From: Gluconobacter aidae
Lineage (GTDB): Bacteria > Pseudomonadota > Alphaproteobacteria > Acetobacterales > Acetobacteraceae
Assembly (NCBI RefSeq): GCF_009547075.1
Contig: NZ_WIPH01000001.1
Location: 1 to 64,000, forward strand
Length of the DNA: 64,000 nt
Direction: 5' to 3'
A model generated the notes under the pieces. That model ran no database searches. It was given only the letters and a program-made list of their open reading frames with translations, and was not told where the DNA came from. Shown here in pieces: positions 7,843-16,269 of the stretch. The stretch's first letter is position 1; every line of letters begins with the position of its first letter. The position numbers and the translations under genes were made by a program.

Positions 7843-9366
7843 ATGCGCTTTGCCGACATCGCCGTAATCTGCGCATATTTCGTGCTGCTCCCCCTTGTGG
7901 CGATCACGGTCTCGCGGCGTGGGAAAACATCCGGCGATTTCCTGTCCGCATCGCACGATCTTCCCTGGTGGGCGATCTGCCTTTCGCTCGTGGCGACAGA
8001 AACCTCGACACTGACCTTCATCAGCATTCCGGGCATCGGTTATACGACGGGAATGGTCTTTCTCGGCCTTGCCGGGGGATATCTGATCGGCCGGCTGATC
8101 GTGGCGATCTGGTTTCTGCCGCTCTACGCCCAGGGCCAGATCAGGAGTGCGTATCAGTATCTGGGCGAGCGTTTCGGTCCGGGGCTGCAATGTGCCGCCT
8201 CTGGCGCTTTTCTCGTCACGCGGCTTCTGGCCGAAGGGGTCCGCCTCTCCGCAGGGCTCCTGCCGCTGACATGGATGCTGGAACACAATGGAATATCCAT
8301 AAACCATCTGGCTGTTCTGGGCCTCATCATGGCCTTTACGCTGGCCTATACGGTTCTGGGCGGCCTGCGGGCGGTTGTGTGGTCCGACACCATACAGCTC
8401 TGCATTTATCTCTTCGGCGCGGCCGCATGCGCCGGTCTGCTGATGCACGGTCTCCCATCCGATGGCTGGACACAGGCATGGGCCGCCGGGAAAATGGCCC
8501 CGTTCCACGCCCTGCATGTCAGCACGCTGCTGTCCGATCCTTTCACCCCCCTCGCGGCCCTGGTCGGAGGCGCCATTCTTTCAGTCGCGTCCCACGGCTC
8601 GGACCAGCTCATGGTCCAGCGTCTGCTGGCGGCCAGAACCCTCCGGGATGCCCGCTACGCGCTCGTTGGCAGTGCCTTTGTGGTGGCGTTTCTGTTCGGG
8701 CTGCTGTCCCTTGTCGGCGTGCAGCTCTGGATCACGCATCACGGCCAGTCCCTGACGGAACTCGGATTGCGCTCGCCCGACGAACTGTTCCCAAGTTACA
8801 TCGTCTCAGGGTTACCTGCCGGACTGGGCGGCCTGCTGCTCGCAGGCGTCTTGAGCGCCACGATGGGCTCCCTGTCTTCCACCCTCAATGCCATGGCTGG
8901 CGCGTCCCTGACGGATTTCGGGCCTCTGCCGGAACGTCTCCTCAAACGCTGGGGACGTTTCTGCGGATTCCGGGAAAGCCCGCTGTTCGCCCCCCGTCTC
9001 ACGACGCTGCTGTGGAGTATCGCGCTCGTTCTGGTTGCCCTCTGGTTTGCACAGGGCGAGCAGTCCGCCGTGATTCTGGGCCTGACGATCGCAGGGTGGT
9101 CTTATGGCCCGACTCTCGGGGCTTTCCTCTTTGGCATGTTGTATCCTGATGCCCGGCCACAGGATGCCCTGACGGGTTTTCTGGTCTCACTGGCGGCCAT
9201 GGCGGTCATCATGAAGTTCCTCCAGTATTCCGGCTATCACATCGCTTTTCCCTGGCTCGTTCCTCTCGGTATCGCCGGAATGCTGGTGGTGGCCCGTTTT
9301 TCCATGCTGTTGACAGGCGCGCGCCGAGAGAACCGCCAGTCGGCTTATGACGCCCGAAAGGATTGA
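7843..9366 (+). CDS. Sodium:solute symporter (SSS family), probable amino-sugar importer
   Basis: The 507-residue inner-membrane protein has about 13 hydrophobic helices and SSS hallmarks: an N-terminal helix (ADIAVICAYFVLLPLVAITV), SRRGKTSGDFLSA, then LVATETSTLTFISIPGIGYTTG and a glycine-rich TM3. Family members co-transport sugars, sialic acid, amino acids or vitamins with Na+. The start at 7843 is preferred over an ATG 27 codons upstream because AAGGGGA ends 8 nt before it and MRFADIAV directly begins the first helix. It is the first gene of an operon with murQ, a GntR regulator and anmK, so the cargo is most likely anhydro-MurNAc, MurNAc or GlcNAc. No phosphotransferase component is present, so sugars would enter unphosphorylated, which matches the need for AnmK. 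Confidence 0.88.
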   Translation: MRFADIAVICAYFVLLPLVAITVSRRGKTSGDFLSASHDLPWWAICLSLVATETSTLTFISIPGIGYTTGMVFLGLAGGYLIGRLIVAIWFLPLYAQGQIRSAYQYLGERFGPGLQCAASGAFLVTRLLAEGVRLSAGLLPLTWMLEHNGISINHLAVLGLIMAFTLAYTVLGGLRAVVWSDTIQLCIYLFGAAACAGLLMHGLPSDGWTQAWAAGKMAPFHALHVSTLLSDPFTPLAALVGGAILSVASHGSDQLMVQRLLAARTLRDARYALVGSAFVVAFLFGLLSLVGVQLWITHHGQSLTELGLRSPDELFPSYIVSGLPAGLGGLLLAGVLSATMGSLSSTLNAMAGASLTDFGPLPERLLKRWGRFCGFRESPLFAPRLTTLLWSIALVLVALWFAQGEQSAVILGLTIAGWSYGPTLGAFLFGMLYPDARPQDALTGFLVSLAAMAVIMKFLQYSGYHIAFPWLVPLGIAGMLVVARFSMLLTGARRENRQSAYDARKD

Positions 9367-9370
9367 GGCC

Positions 9371-10303
9371 ATGAGTGCCAAGAACACGTCCCTGCCGTCT
9401 TCAGTTGCGCCGGGCGGGACCGAGCAGCAGGACCCGCGCTATGGTGACATTGACCTGTGGCCGGTGACATCGGTTCTGGACTCTCTGGCGGAAGCCCAGA
9501 TGACCGCAACCGCCGTCGCCCGGGCCGCGGTGCCGCAGATGAACGATGTCGTCACAGCTGCTCTCCCGCGTCTGCGGGCCGGAGGGCGGCTGTTTTATGT
9601 GGGCGCCGGAACGTCCGGCCGCGTGGGGCTTCAGGATGGGGTGGAACTCACACCCACCTTCGGCTGGCCATCCGAACGCCTCATCCTGATGCTGGCGGGA
9701 GGCACCACGGCCCTGTTCGAAGCCGTGGAAGGCGCCGAGGACCGCGAAGAGACCGCAAGCCGGGAAATCCTGTCCCACAATCCCGGCCCGAACGACGTGG
9801 TGTTCGGTATCGCGGCCAGTGGCGCCACGCCCTATACCTGCGCCGCCATTGCGGCCGCGCGGAACGCAGGCGCCCTGACCGTCGGAATCAGTTGCAACGG
9901 TGAGGGTCGTCTGCTCAGGGAAGCGGAGCTGGGCATTGCCATTGTCACCGGCGCGGAAGTCATTGCAGGCTCTACCCGGCTCAAGGCCGGCACAGCCCAG
10001 AAAGCCGTCCTGAACATGCTGTCCACAACCCTGATGATTAAACTCGGACATGGCTATCGCGGTCAGATGGTGGATATGCGCGTCGTCAATGCCAAACTCG
10101 AAAAGCGTGCCGCCCGCATGGTGCAGGATCTGGCCGGAGGCACCCCGGAAGAAATCGAGGCCGCCCTGCGGGCCAGCCGCCAGAACGTCAAACGCGCCAT
10201 TCTCATCCGCTCCGGACTGACGATGGAAGAGGCGGAAACCGCCCTGACCCAACACGCAGGCGATCTGCGCGCCGTCATGGCCGCACAAGTGGACCGGGGC
10301 TGA
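9371..10303 (+). CDS. murQ: N-acetylmuramic acid 6-phosphate etherase
   Basis: MurQ cleaves the lactyl ether of MurNAc 6-phosphate to give GlcNAc 6-phosphate and D-lactate. The 310-residue protein has a SIS sugar-phosphate domain: YVGAGTSGRVGLQDGVELTPTFG includes the catalytic Glu, and AVEGAEDREE the second acidic patch. Later come GIAASGATPY and SCNGEG, then a C-terminal helical UBA-like segment. ATG 9371 is used because AAGGA (9358-9362) lies 8 nt before it; an in-frame ATG at 9347 overlaps the symporter gene and lacks a site. The gene starts 4 nt after the symporter stop, so they are co-transcribed. It takes the product of AnmK and supplies NagA. Confidence 0.95.
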   Translation: MSAKNTSLPSSVAPGGTEQQDPRYGDIDLWPVTSVLDSLAEAQMTATAVARAAVPQMNDVVTAALPRLRAGGRLFYVGAGTSGRVGLQDGVELTPTFGWPSERLILMLAGGTTALFEAVEGAEDREETASREILSHNPGPNDVVFGIAASGATPYTCAAIAAARNAGALTVGISCNGEGRLLREAELGIAIVTGAEVIAGSTRLKAGTAQKAVLNMLSTTLMIKLGHGYRGQMVDMRVVNAKLEKRAARMVQDLAGGTPEEIEAALRASRQNVKRAILIRSGLTMEEAETALTQHAGDLRAVMAAQVDRG

Positions 10304-10310
10304 GGTTTTT

Positions 10311-11075
10311 ATGGACGTGAAGCCCACGGAAAACATTTTTGCTGCCCTCACGCCGGATGAGACCAACCGCAAACCCCTGTATCTGCAACTGGCTGAACGC
10401 CTGCGCGAACTCATCAACGGGGGAACCCTGCGCGGCGGCGACGCCGTTCCGCCGGAGCGTGAACTGGCCGCGCTGACAGGCGTCTCCCGTGTAACGGTCC
10501 GCAAATCGCTCGAACAACTGGTGACGGCTGGTCTCCTGACCCAGCGCCCCGGCGCGGGAACATTCGTCTCCCGCAGGATCCAGCAGCCGCTTTCGGTCCT
10601 GATGGGGTTTTCCGACGACATGCGGGCCCGCGGCTACGAACCGGCATCAATCTGGCTGGACAAACGCGCCGCAGGCGCCAGCCCGGACGAAGCCATGGCG
10701 CTGGGCATCGCTCCGGCCGCCCCGGTCCTGCGCCTGAAACGGATCCGGACCGCGGACGGCGAACCGATGGCCATCGAAACAGCCGTCATCTCACGTCGGG
10801 ATCTGGCCTCTCCGGAACTGGTCGGGGAATCGTTTTACGCGGCCCTGAAAGCGCACGGCCTGTTGCCCGTCAGGGCACTTCAGCGGATCAGGGCGCGCAT
10901 GGCCACGCTCCACGAAGCCGAACTGCTCCATATCAGCCACCCCACGGCCATTCTTGAAATCGAACGGCGCTCTTTCCTTCCGGACGGGCGCGTCCTTGAG
11001 GTCACATTTTCCTGCTATCGCGCCGACCTTTATGATTTCGTCGTGGAACTGCAAACCTCCGAGGAGCACGACTGA
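10311..11075 (+). CDS. GntR/HutC-family transcriptional regulator
   Basis: The 254-residue product has an N-terminal winged helix (about 22-90: PLYLQLAERLRELINGGTL, VPPERELAALTGVSRVTVRK, LEQLVTAGLLTQRPGAGTF) and a C-terminal UTRA ligand domain (about 105-248). It thus belongs to the HutC subfamily with NagR and related amino-sugar repressors. UTRA domains often bind a sugar phosphate; GlcNAc 6-phosphate, GlcN 6-phosphate or MurNAc 6-phosphate is the likely inducer here. It starts 8 nt after murQ and shares the TGATG junction with anmK, so it is made with the operon it probably controls. Confidence 0.9.
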   Translation: MDVKPTENIFAALTPDETNRKPLYLQLAERLRELINGGTLRGGDAVPPERELAALTGVSRVTVRKSLEQLVTAGLLTQRPGAGTFVSRRIQQPLSVLMGFSDDMRARGYEPASIWLDKRAAGASPDEAMALGIAPAAPVLRLKRIRTADGEPMAIETAVISRRDLASPELVGESFYAALKAHGLLPVRALQRIRARMATLHEAELLHISHPTAILEIERRSFLPDGRVLEVTFSCYRADLYDFVVELQTSEEHD

Positions 11076-12172
11076 TGCGATGCCTGACCGCAATAGGCCT
11101 GATGAGCGGCACATCGCTGGATGGCGTGGATGCAGCCCTCGTCCGGACGGACGGTGAGAAGATCCTCTCGCATGGCCCCGGCCTCAGCCTGACATATTCG
11201 CCGGAACTGCGCGCCCGCGCCCGCGATCTGCTGTCGCGCGCCGCAACGCTGAGCCCCGAAGATCCGGGACTGCGCCGTGTGGAGCGGGATCTCACCCTGC
11301 GTCACATCGAGGCCGTCCAGATCCTGCGCCAGAAGACAGACACCGTCGATCTGATCGGCTTTCATGGACAGACCATCCTGCACGCCCCCGAACGTCGCCT
11401 GACCTGGCAGATCGGCGACGCCGCCCTGCTGTCGCGTGAAACCGGCCTTCCGGTCATTCATGATTTTCGCAGCGCTGATGTCGCCGCCGGTGGGGAAGGG
11501 GCCCCTCTGGCGCCGTGGTATCACGCCGCCCTGCTGCGGGAGCATGAAGGCCCGGTTGCGATCCTTAATATTGGCGGGGTTGCGAATGTGACGCTGGTGG
11601 AGGCGGACGGAAGCATCCATGCCTGCGATACCGGCCCGGGAAACGCCCTGCTGGATGACTGGGCCTTTCTCCATACCGGCACCGCCTGCGATGTGGACGG
11701 CGCACTGGCCCGCTCGGGATCGGTTCACGAAGACATTCTCGAGCCCCTGCTGGCAGATCCCTATTTTTCCCGACCGGCCCCCAAATCGCTGGACCGGCTG
11801 ACCTTCCAGCGTGCCATGACTGCGGTCAGTGCGCTGTCACCGCAGGACGGCGCGGCAACGCTCGTCGCCTTTACGGTCGAGGCCATCCGGCGCACACCGC
11901 TGCCACGCCCTCCGGCAGCCTGGTATGTGTGCGGAGGCGGTCGCCATAACCCGGTCCTCATGGAAGAGCTTGAGCGCGCTTTGCCGGCGCCCGTGCTGCC
12001 GGTCGAAAAGCTCGGCTGGAATGGCGATGATCTGGAGGCGGAATGTTTCGGGTTTCTGGCCGTACGGGCCCTGCGAAAACTGCCACTCTCCGCCCCGACC
12101 ATCACCGGCGCTCCCTCCTGCCTGACCGGCGGGCGTCTGACGTGCAGCGGCCTGGTCCCTCCGGCTTTCTGA
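11075..12172 (+). CDS. anmK: Anhydro-N-acetylmuramic acid kinase
   Basis: AnmK opens the 1,6-anhydro ring of anhMurNAc and phosphorylates it with ATP to MurNAc 6-phosphate. The 365-residue length is usual. The family's ASKHA-type motifs are present: GLMSGTSLDGVDAALV at the N-terminus, GFHGQTILH, VIHDFRSADVAAGG, NIGGVANVTL, CDTGPGNALLDDW and the C-terminal CGGGRHNPVLMEEL. Its start overlaps the regulator stop by 1 nt. Anhydro-MurNAc comes from lytic transglycosylases during wall turnover, or from outside if the linked receptor and symporter import it. It is the last gene before an IS remnant. Confidence 0.95.
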   Translation: MRCLTAIGLMSGTSLDGVDAALVRTDGEKILSHGPGLSLTYSPELRARARDLLSRAATLSPEDPGLRRVERDLTLRHIEAVQILRQKTDTVDLIGFHGQTILHAPERRLTWQIGDAALLSRETGLPVIHDFRSADVAAGGEGAPLAPWYHAALLREHEGPVAILNIGGVANVTLVEADGSIHACDTGPGNALLDDWAFLHTGTACDVDGALARSGSVHEDILEPLLADPYFSRPAPKSLDRLTFQRAMTAVSALSPQDGAATLVAFTVEAIRRTPLPRPPAAWYVCGGGRHNPVLMEELERALPAPVLPVEKLGWNGDDLEAECFGFLAVRALRKLPLSAPTITGAPSCLTGGRLTCSGLVPPAF

Positions 12173-12189
12173 TCAGTCAGCGTACCCAG

Positions 12190-12333
12190 GCCGAAGACGC
12201 CATGGCCAACCACCTCAAGCAGATGCGCCGCATCGCAATCCGCTACAACAACAGGACCGCCTTATCCTTCATGAGTCTCCTCAATATCGCTGCCGCAAGG
12301 CTCTGGATCAGGTCTTTTGTCAACGTGGCCTAA
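12190..12333 (+). pseudogene. IS5-family transposase C-terminal fragment
   Basis: One frame ending at the stop 12331-12333 reads RRIAIRYNNRTALSFMSLLN followed by IAAARLWIRSFVNVA. This is the characteristic C-terminal tail of IS5-group transposases (compare the common form RIATRYDK...FLSFLNIAA.RLWL..FVN). Only about 45 residues remain; the DDE domain and the terminal inverted repeats are missing. It lies between anmK and the large glycosyltransferase gene and marks an old insertion or deletion point. Confidence 0.7.
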
Positions 12334-12362
12334 ACATCTAGCGTAACCGCTAAGGAATTTTC

Positions 12363-15300
12363 TTAAGCGTTTTGTGATGTCAGTCCGAATTTCTGTTCCA
12401 GCATTGCGCGATAGTGCTTCTGACGGCTGATATGTGTTTCCGAAAGGGCCAGGCGATTGGCGAGCAGCTGATGCATGGAGGTGACTTCGTCAACATGATT
12501 GCGCCGGCTGTGGGTATGGGTGACAGAGTCTCCATGCCTTCGATGTACATTAAGCGCTTGCGCCAGATAGATGACTTCAACATTTTTCTGCATCAGCAGT
12601 TCAAGGTAAATGCGCCAGTCACCCGCGACACGAAGTGTCTTCAGGTCTTTCTGACAGGCACTGATGGCCGTCAGTAACTGTTTTTTTCGAAAGAGGGCAC
12701 TGCTGACATTGAGGACAAGATTGCGTTCAGACAGACATCCCCGCAAAAAATCCTCTCCGGTAAAGTGACTGTCACTTTCCATAAGAAATCCTGCGCTTTC
12801 TGAGTAATAGGCACGATAGGATGGAAAAATCGGACAGCCGTCTTTATCTACAGCGCGACTATCGGTAAACGCCATGACGACAGCCGGATTATTTCTGATG
12901 CTGGCCAGAATATGTTCAAGAAATTCCGGTTCGCAGAAATCGTCCGCCTCAGCGATCCAGACCCAGTCGCCGCGTGCGATTTTGGCCGCTTTGTGCCACT
13001 GCTTGAAAACCGAACCAGAGGTGACGGTATTCTCTATACAGATGATTTCCCGGTTCCAGTCTTTTGCCGTCTGTCGCGCGATTTCGAGGCTGTTGTCGTC
13101 TGACGCATCATCAAGCACGATAATCTCAAAAATGGGTATTGTCTGAGCAAAAATCGAAGAAAGTCGTTGGCCCATATAGCGTGCGTAGTTGTGTGATGGG
13201 ATGACGACGGAAATTTTCGGGATCGCGGGCAGGGCGAGGGCAAGAATTTCCTCGGTATAGTTTCTGAAACTGAAGCGTTGTGCGGCGGCGCGCGCTGCTT
13301 TGCGTCGTTCCCGGTTTGAGCGTTCTGAAGACCATGTTGCCAACTCGTCGGCTGCAACCATCATCGCTGGCACATCGGCAAAAGGAACAATCCTGTTGCA
13401 ATGCTCAGTTTTGGAATCGATTTGTCGCAGAAGGTCCGGAATCCCGCCGGTTTCCTCAAAAGCAGCACATGGCAGTCCGGCTGCCAGAGCTTCCAGAATC
13501 ACCGAGGGATAGGGATCCTCACGCGAGGCGAGAACAAATACGTCTGCCGCTGCCAGCCACGCCGCCACATTTCCAACCCTGCCGGGCATGTGGAATGTTC
13601 CGCTGGAGAGTGCGCTGCTCAGTTCGACATAGAGGTTGTTCTTCAGGGACGGATCAATATCGCCCAGCCACACACAGTGAGCTGTGCCGTGCATTTTGCG
13701 CCATAGCTGGAGGAAAAGGTCAAAACCTTTGCGCAGGTCCGCATAGCCGACCCCGATGACGATCCGTTCATCAGCCTCAAGACCCATTTCCCTGCGGATT
13801 GTCTGGCGTGCCTGAACCGAGAAAGACACTTCAGCGTAGAGACCTTGCGGCAGGATCTTCAGGTTGTCCAGAGTTTCGAGGTCAAGGCTTTTTGCCACAC
13901 TCCGCGCGGGAGCGATGACGCGCCTTGCCAGAGTACAGGCCTTCTGCATAGGGGCGTGCAGGTCACGACTGCGCAGTAGAGCGGGAAGTTCATGAATGAG
14001 AAACAGAAAGCCGATATCCGCTTCCGCAAGATGAGGAGCAAGAACTGCACTGGCTGCGCTGTTGAGAATTGCAGACTGAAACCCCTGCCGACGGAGAGCC
14101 TCCAGGCGCATGGCGGTGGTTTTTGAGTCCACGACAAGGATCTCGGTAGGCGCTACATTGCGATATTCGTCGAGAAGAGCGCCCTCCTCAAGGAGAAGGA
14201 ACTGGATTTCAGCTCCGAAGCAGTATTTCAGACTACGTCCGATTTCGAGCAGGAGTCGCTGCGCGCCTGCGGGAAACGCGTCATGTCCAATCAGGAGGAC
14301 TCCGGACCGCGAGCGGTTTCTGCCCGCCCCGGTACAGGCGCGGGCCGTCGCGTTGAGATAGGCGCTTCCGAAATGCTGGTCCGGCTCCAGATAGGCCCCC
14401 TCGGCCCATTCATTCCAGGCGTTGATGCAGACGACCGGTTCTCCGAAGAATGTGCGGGATTGGGCCTGTTCTATCAGGCCGCTGAGCCAACGCTCATAAA
14501 GTTCCGGCGTTGATCCATGAAGGACAAGGCCTTTGCCTTGCCTTCGCGCATCATTGTCCCACGAAGGCGCTGCGGTTCTGATCAGGGGGAACGGCGTTCG
14601 GGGCTGGGCGAGGGCTTTATCCACGACTTCGCCGTAATCATAGACCTGACCGCTGAAGTCGTTATCGAACAGGCTGATTTCGTCATTGATCAGATTGCAG
14701 TTTGAAACGACCTTGTGAGGTGGAAATTCGATGGCACCGTCCAGACCGAAGAGATCGGGGTTTTCGTCACCGAAAGCCTGTCCCATGACGAAAATCGGAT
14801 CCAGTCCATGCCGGGTGCGGAACAGCGTACGCCATCTGACGAAGGCTGTGGATGCGTCGGGGATCGTTCCGGGCCGATAGACCATGAGCACCGGTCGGCC
14901 GTCAAAATGGATGTAGCGGGGATCACGCAGATAGCGGGCAAAGCAGTCCACAAGAGCGTCATCGTCTTCTAAACGGTAATCCTGCGCGATCAGCAGGTCA
15001 TCGTCCGAGCCATCCCACCGGCGGCTCCAGTTTTCGTTCGCCCACATGAGACAGAATGGAAGATCGATCTGCGGATTGGCCAGCAGGATTTCCAGAGGCT
15101 GGTCCAGCAGGCGTTTGCGGTTGAACCAGTAGAAATAGAAAATGAAACCTTCAATCCCGGCGGCCTGGGCCATCGCGGCCTGGCGTTCGAGGATCTCTGG
15201 CGTGTTTAAGGTATAATGCCCCAGATCCCGTGGAATACGGGGTTGGTAGTGGTCTGAAAAGCGCGGGATGCCTCGGGACAGGTTGGTCCATTCCGTAAAA

Positions 15301-16121
15301 CCTTCGCCCCACCACGCGTCATTTTCAGGAATGGTATGAAACTGTGGCAGGTAATAGGCCAGAATACGAGCGCGACGGATGGCGCTTCTGGGTAGCGGCC
15401 GCGCTTTTTCAAATAGTGGCCCTGGTTTGCTCCGGCGTTTGATTTCACCAAAAACCGATACTTCGGTCTCGGGGCTGCAGGGGTGGATGTCCGGCCGACC
15501 ACGGTTTTCCAGATAATGCAGCAGCGGATTGCTGTCGGGGGAATGCCGAAGGTATTTCCGCCTGTAATAAAGGGGATCAAACCCGTCGAACGGTTTGCGG
15601 GCCTCGCGAAAGCCTTGGACCATATAATGTTCAAGCGCATCCAGACCCGCTTTGGCGACATCGGGGTAGGCGCGCAGGTAGAAATCGGGATCGAATTCCG
15701 GGATCGGCCGTAACGGCGTGTTGTGACGGTTCCGCAGGTAGTGGGCGAGGGCCAGCATCTGTTTCGGAACATGGTAGGTGCGCGCGTACCACACCGGATC
15801 GAACCAGGCGATCGGGCGGCGACCTTCGCGTTCCCCGTACAGGATATAATGCAGTAACGGATCGCCGATGACGTCGCGGTTCTGGCTGAGATACCAGTGC
15901 GGATCAAAAAAGGGATTGGGTTTGCGTCCCTCCCGCCATCCGTGCTGGTGATAATGCCGAAGGACGGCGGGTCCGAGTGTCTGTAGGTCCGGATTGGATT
16001 CCAGATAATAAAACGCGTCAAAGATGCCGGAATGCCCGAGAATCTGTAGGGGAGACGCGTCAGCCGGGAACGGCGATATCCGTGAACCTTCAGCAGGGGA
16101 ATGTGAGAACGTAGGCGGCAT
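12363..16121 (-). CDS. Multidomain glycosyltransferase: repeats + WbsX-like + GT4 + GT2
   Basis: This 1252-residue product has four parts. Residues about 34-212 contain five imperfect 35-residue repeats of the form FDxxxYxxxxxDV...PLxHYxxxGxxEGRxP. Residues about 252-595 resemble the WbsX/GH99-like domain (LAYYLPQFHTIPENDAWWGE, GFTEWTN, FIFYFYWFNRKRLLDQPLE, MWANENWSRRWDG, INAWNEWAEG). Residues about 640-960 resemble a GT4 transferase (VGYADLRKGFDLFLQ, ASREDPYPSVILEALAAGLP). Residues about 975-1220 form a GT2 domain (ISVVIPSHNYARYMGQRLSS, VLDDASDDNS, WIAEADD). Such proteins build surface polysaccharide or O-antigen. The gene stands alone, is less GC-rich than its neighbours, especially the GT2 part, and abuts an IS scrap, all suggesting acquisition. 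No transmembrane helix or signal peptide is evident, so it is probably cytoplasmic or peripheral. Confidence 0.85.
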   Translation of the reverse strand: MPPTFSHSPAEGSRISPFPADASPLQILGHSGIFDAFYYLESNPDLQTLGPAVLRHYHQHGWREGRKPNPFFDPHWYLSQNRDVIGDPLLHYILYGEREGRRPIAWFDPVWYARTYHVPKQMLALAHYLRNRHNTPLRPIPEFDPDFYLRAYPDVAKAGLDALEHYMVQGFREARKPFDGFDPLYYRRKYLRHSPDSNPLLHYLENRGRPDIHPCSPETEVSVFGEIKRRSKPGPLFEKARPLPRSAIRRARILAYYLPQFHTIPENDAWWGEGFTEWTNLSRGIPRFSDHYQPRIPRDLGHYTLNTPEILERQAAMAQAAGIEGFIFYFYWFNRKRLLDQPLEILLANPQIDLPFCLMWANENWSRRWDGSDDDLLIAQDYRLEDDDALVDCFARYLRDPRYIHFDGRPVLMVYRPGTIPDASTAFVRWRTLFRTRHGLDPIFVMGQAFGDENPDLFGLDGAIEFPPHKVVSNCNLINDEISLFDNDFSGQVYDYGEVVDKALAQPRTPFPLIRTAAPSWDNDARRQGKGLVLHGSTPELYERWLSGLIEQAQSRTFFGEPVVCINAWNEWAEGAYLEPDQHFGSAYLNATARACTGAGRNRSRSGVLLIGHDAFPAGAQRLLLEIGRSLKYCFGAEIQFLLLEEGALLDEYRNVAPTEILVVDSKTTAMRLEALRRQGFQSAILNSAASAVLAPHLAEADIGFLFLIHELPALLRSRDLHAPMQKACTLARRVIAPARSVAKSLDLETLDNLKILPQGLYAEVSFSVQARQTIRREMGLEADERIVIGVGYADLRKGFDLFLQLWRKMHGTAHCVWLGDIDPSLKNNLYVELSSALSSGTFHMPGRVGNVAAWLAAADVFVLASREDPYPSVILEALAAGLPCAAFEETGGIPDLLRQIDSKTEHCNRIVPFADVPAMMVAADELATWSSERSNRERRKAARAAAQRFSFRNYTEEILALALPAIPKISVVIPSHNYARYMGQRLSSIFAQTIPIFEIIVLDDASDDNSLEIARQTAKDWNREIICIENTVTSGSVFKQWHKAAKIARGDWVWIAEADDFCEPEFLEHILASIRNNPAVVMAFTDSRAVDKDGCPIFPSYRAYYSESAGFLMESDSHFTGEDFLRGCLSERNLVLNVSSALFRKKQLLTAISACQKDLKTLRVAGDWRIYLELLMQKNVEVIYLAQALNVHRRHGDSVTHTHSRRNHVDEVTSMHQLLANRLALSETHISRQKHYRAMLEQKFGLTSQNA

Positions 16122-16211
16122 GCATAACTTTTTTACGCTTTTTTAACTTTATTCAAGATGTTAATTCATCGTCAATCCAAAAGGGATTTGATCGTATCGG
16201 CAGGCAATGCC

Positions 16212-16253
16212 ATACCGTGGCGCCCGGGAGGCATGAGGCCTCAGTCGTGGTAT
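16212..16253 (+). other. Nested hairpin in the metX leader
   Basis: ATACC (16212-16216) can pair with GGTAT (16249-16253), enclosing GAGGC (16228-16232) pairing with GCCTC (16238-16242), 17 nt before the metX start codon. Leaders of metX/metA genes in alphaproteobacteria often contain SAM-II-type riboswitches, but the SAM-II conserved bases are not seen here. I call only a possible structured leader. Confidence 0.25.
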
Positions 16254-16269
16254 CAGGGGTGTATCGGGG

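Noticed and set aside
9401-10621. 406-codon leftward frame opposite murQ and the GntR gene
   Set aside because: The + strand genes have full motif sets; the opposite frame is a shadow.
16141-16269. SAM-II riboswitch before metX
   Set aside because: The conserved pseudoknot bases of SAM-II were not found; only a generic hairpin is reported.
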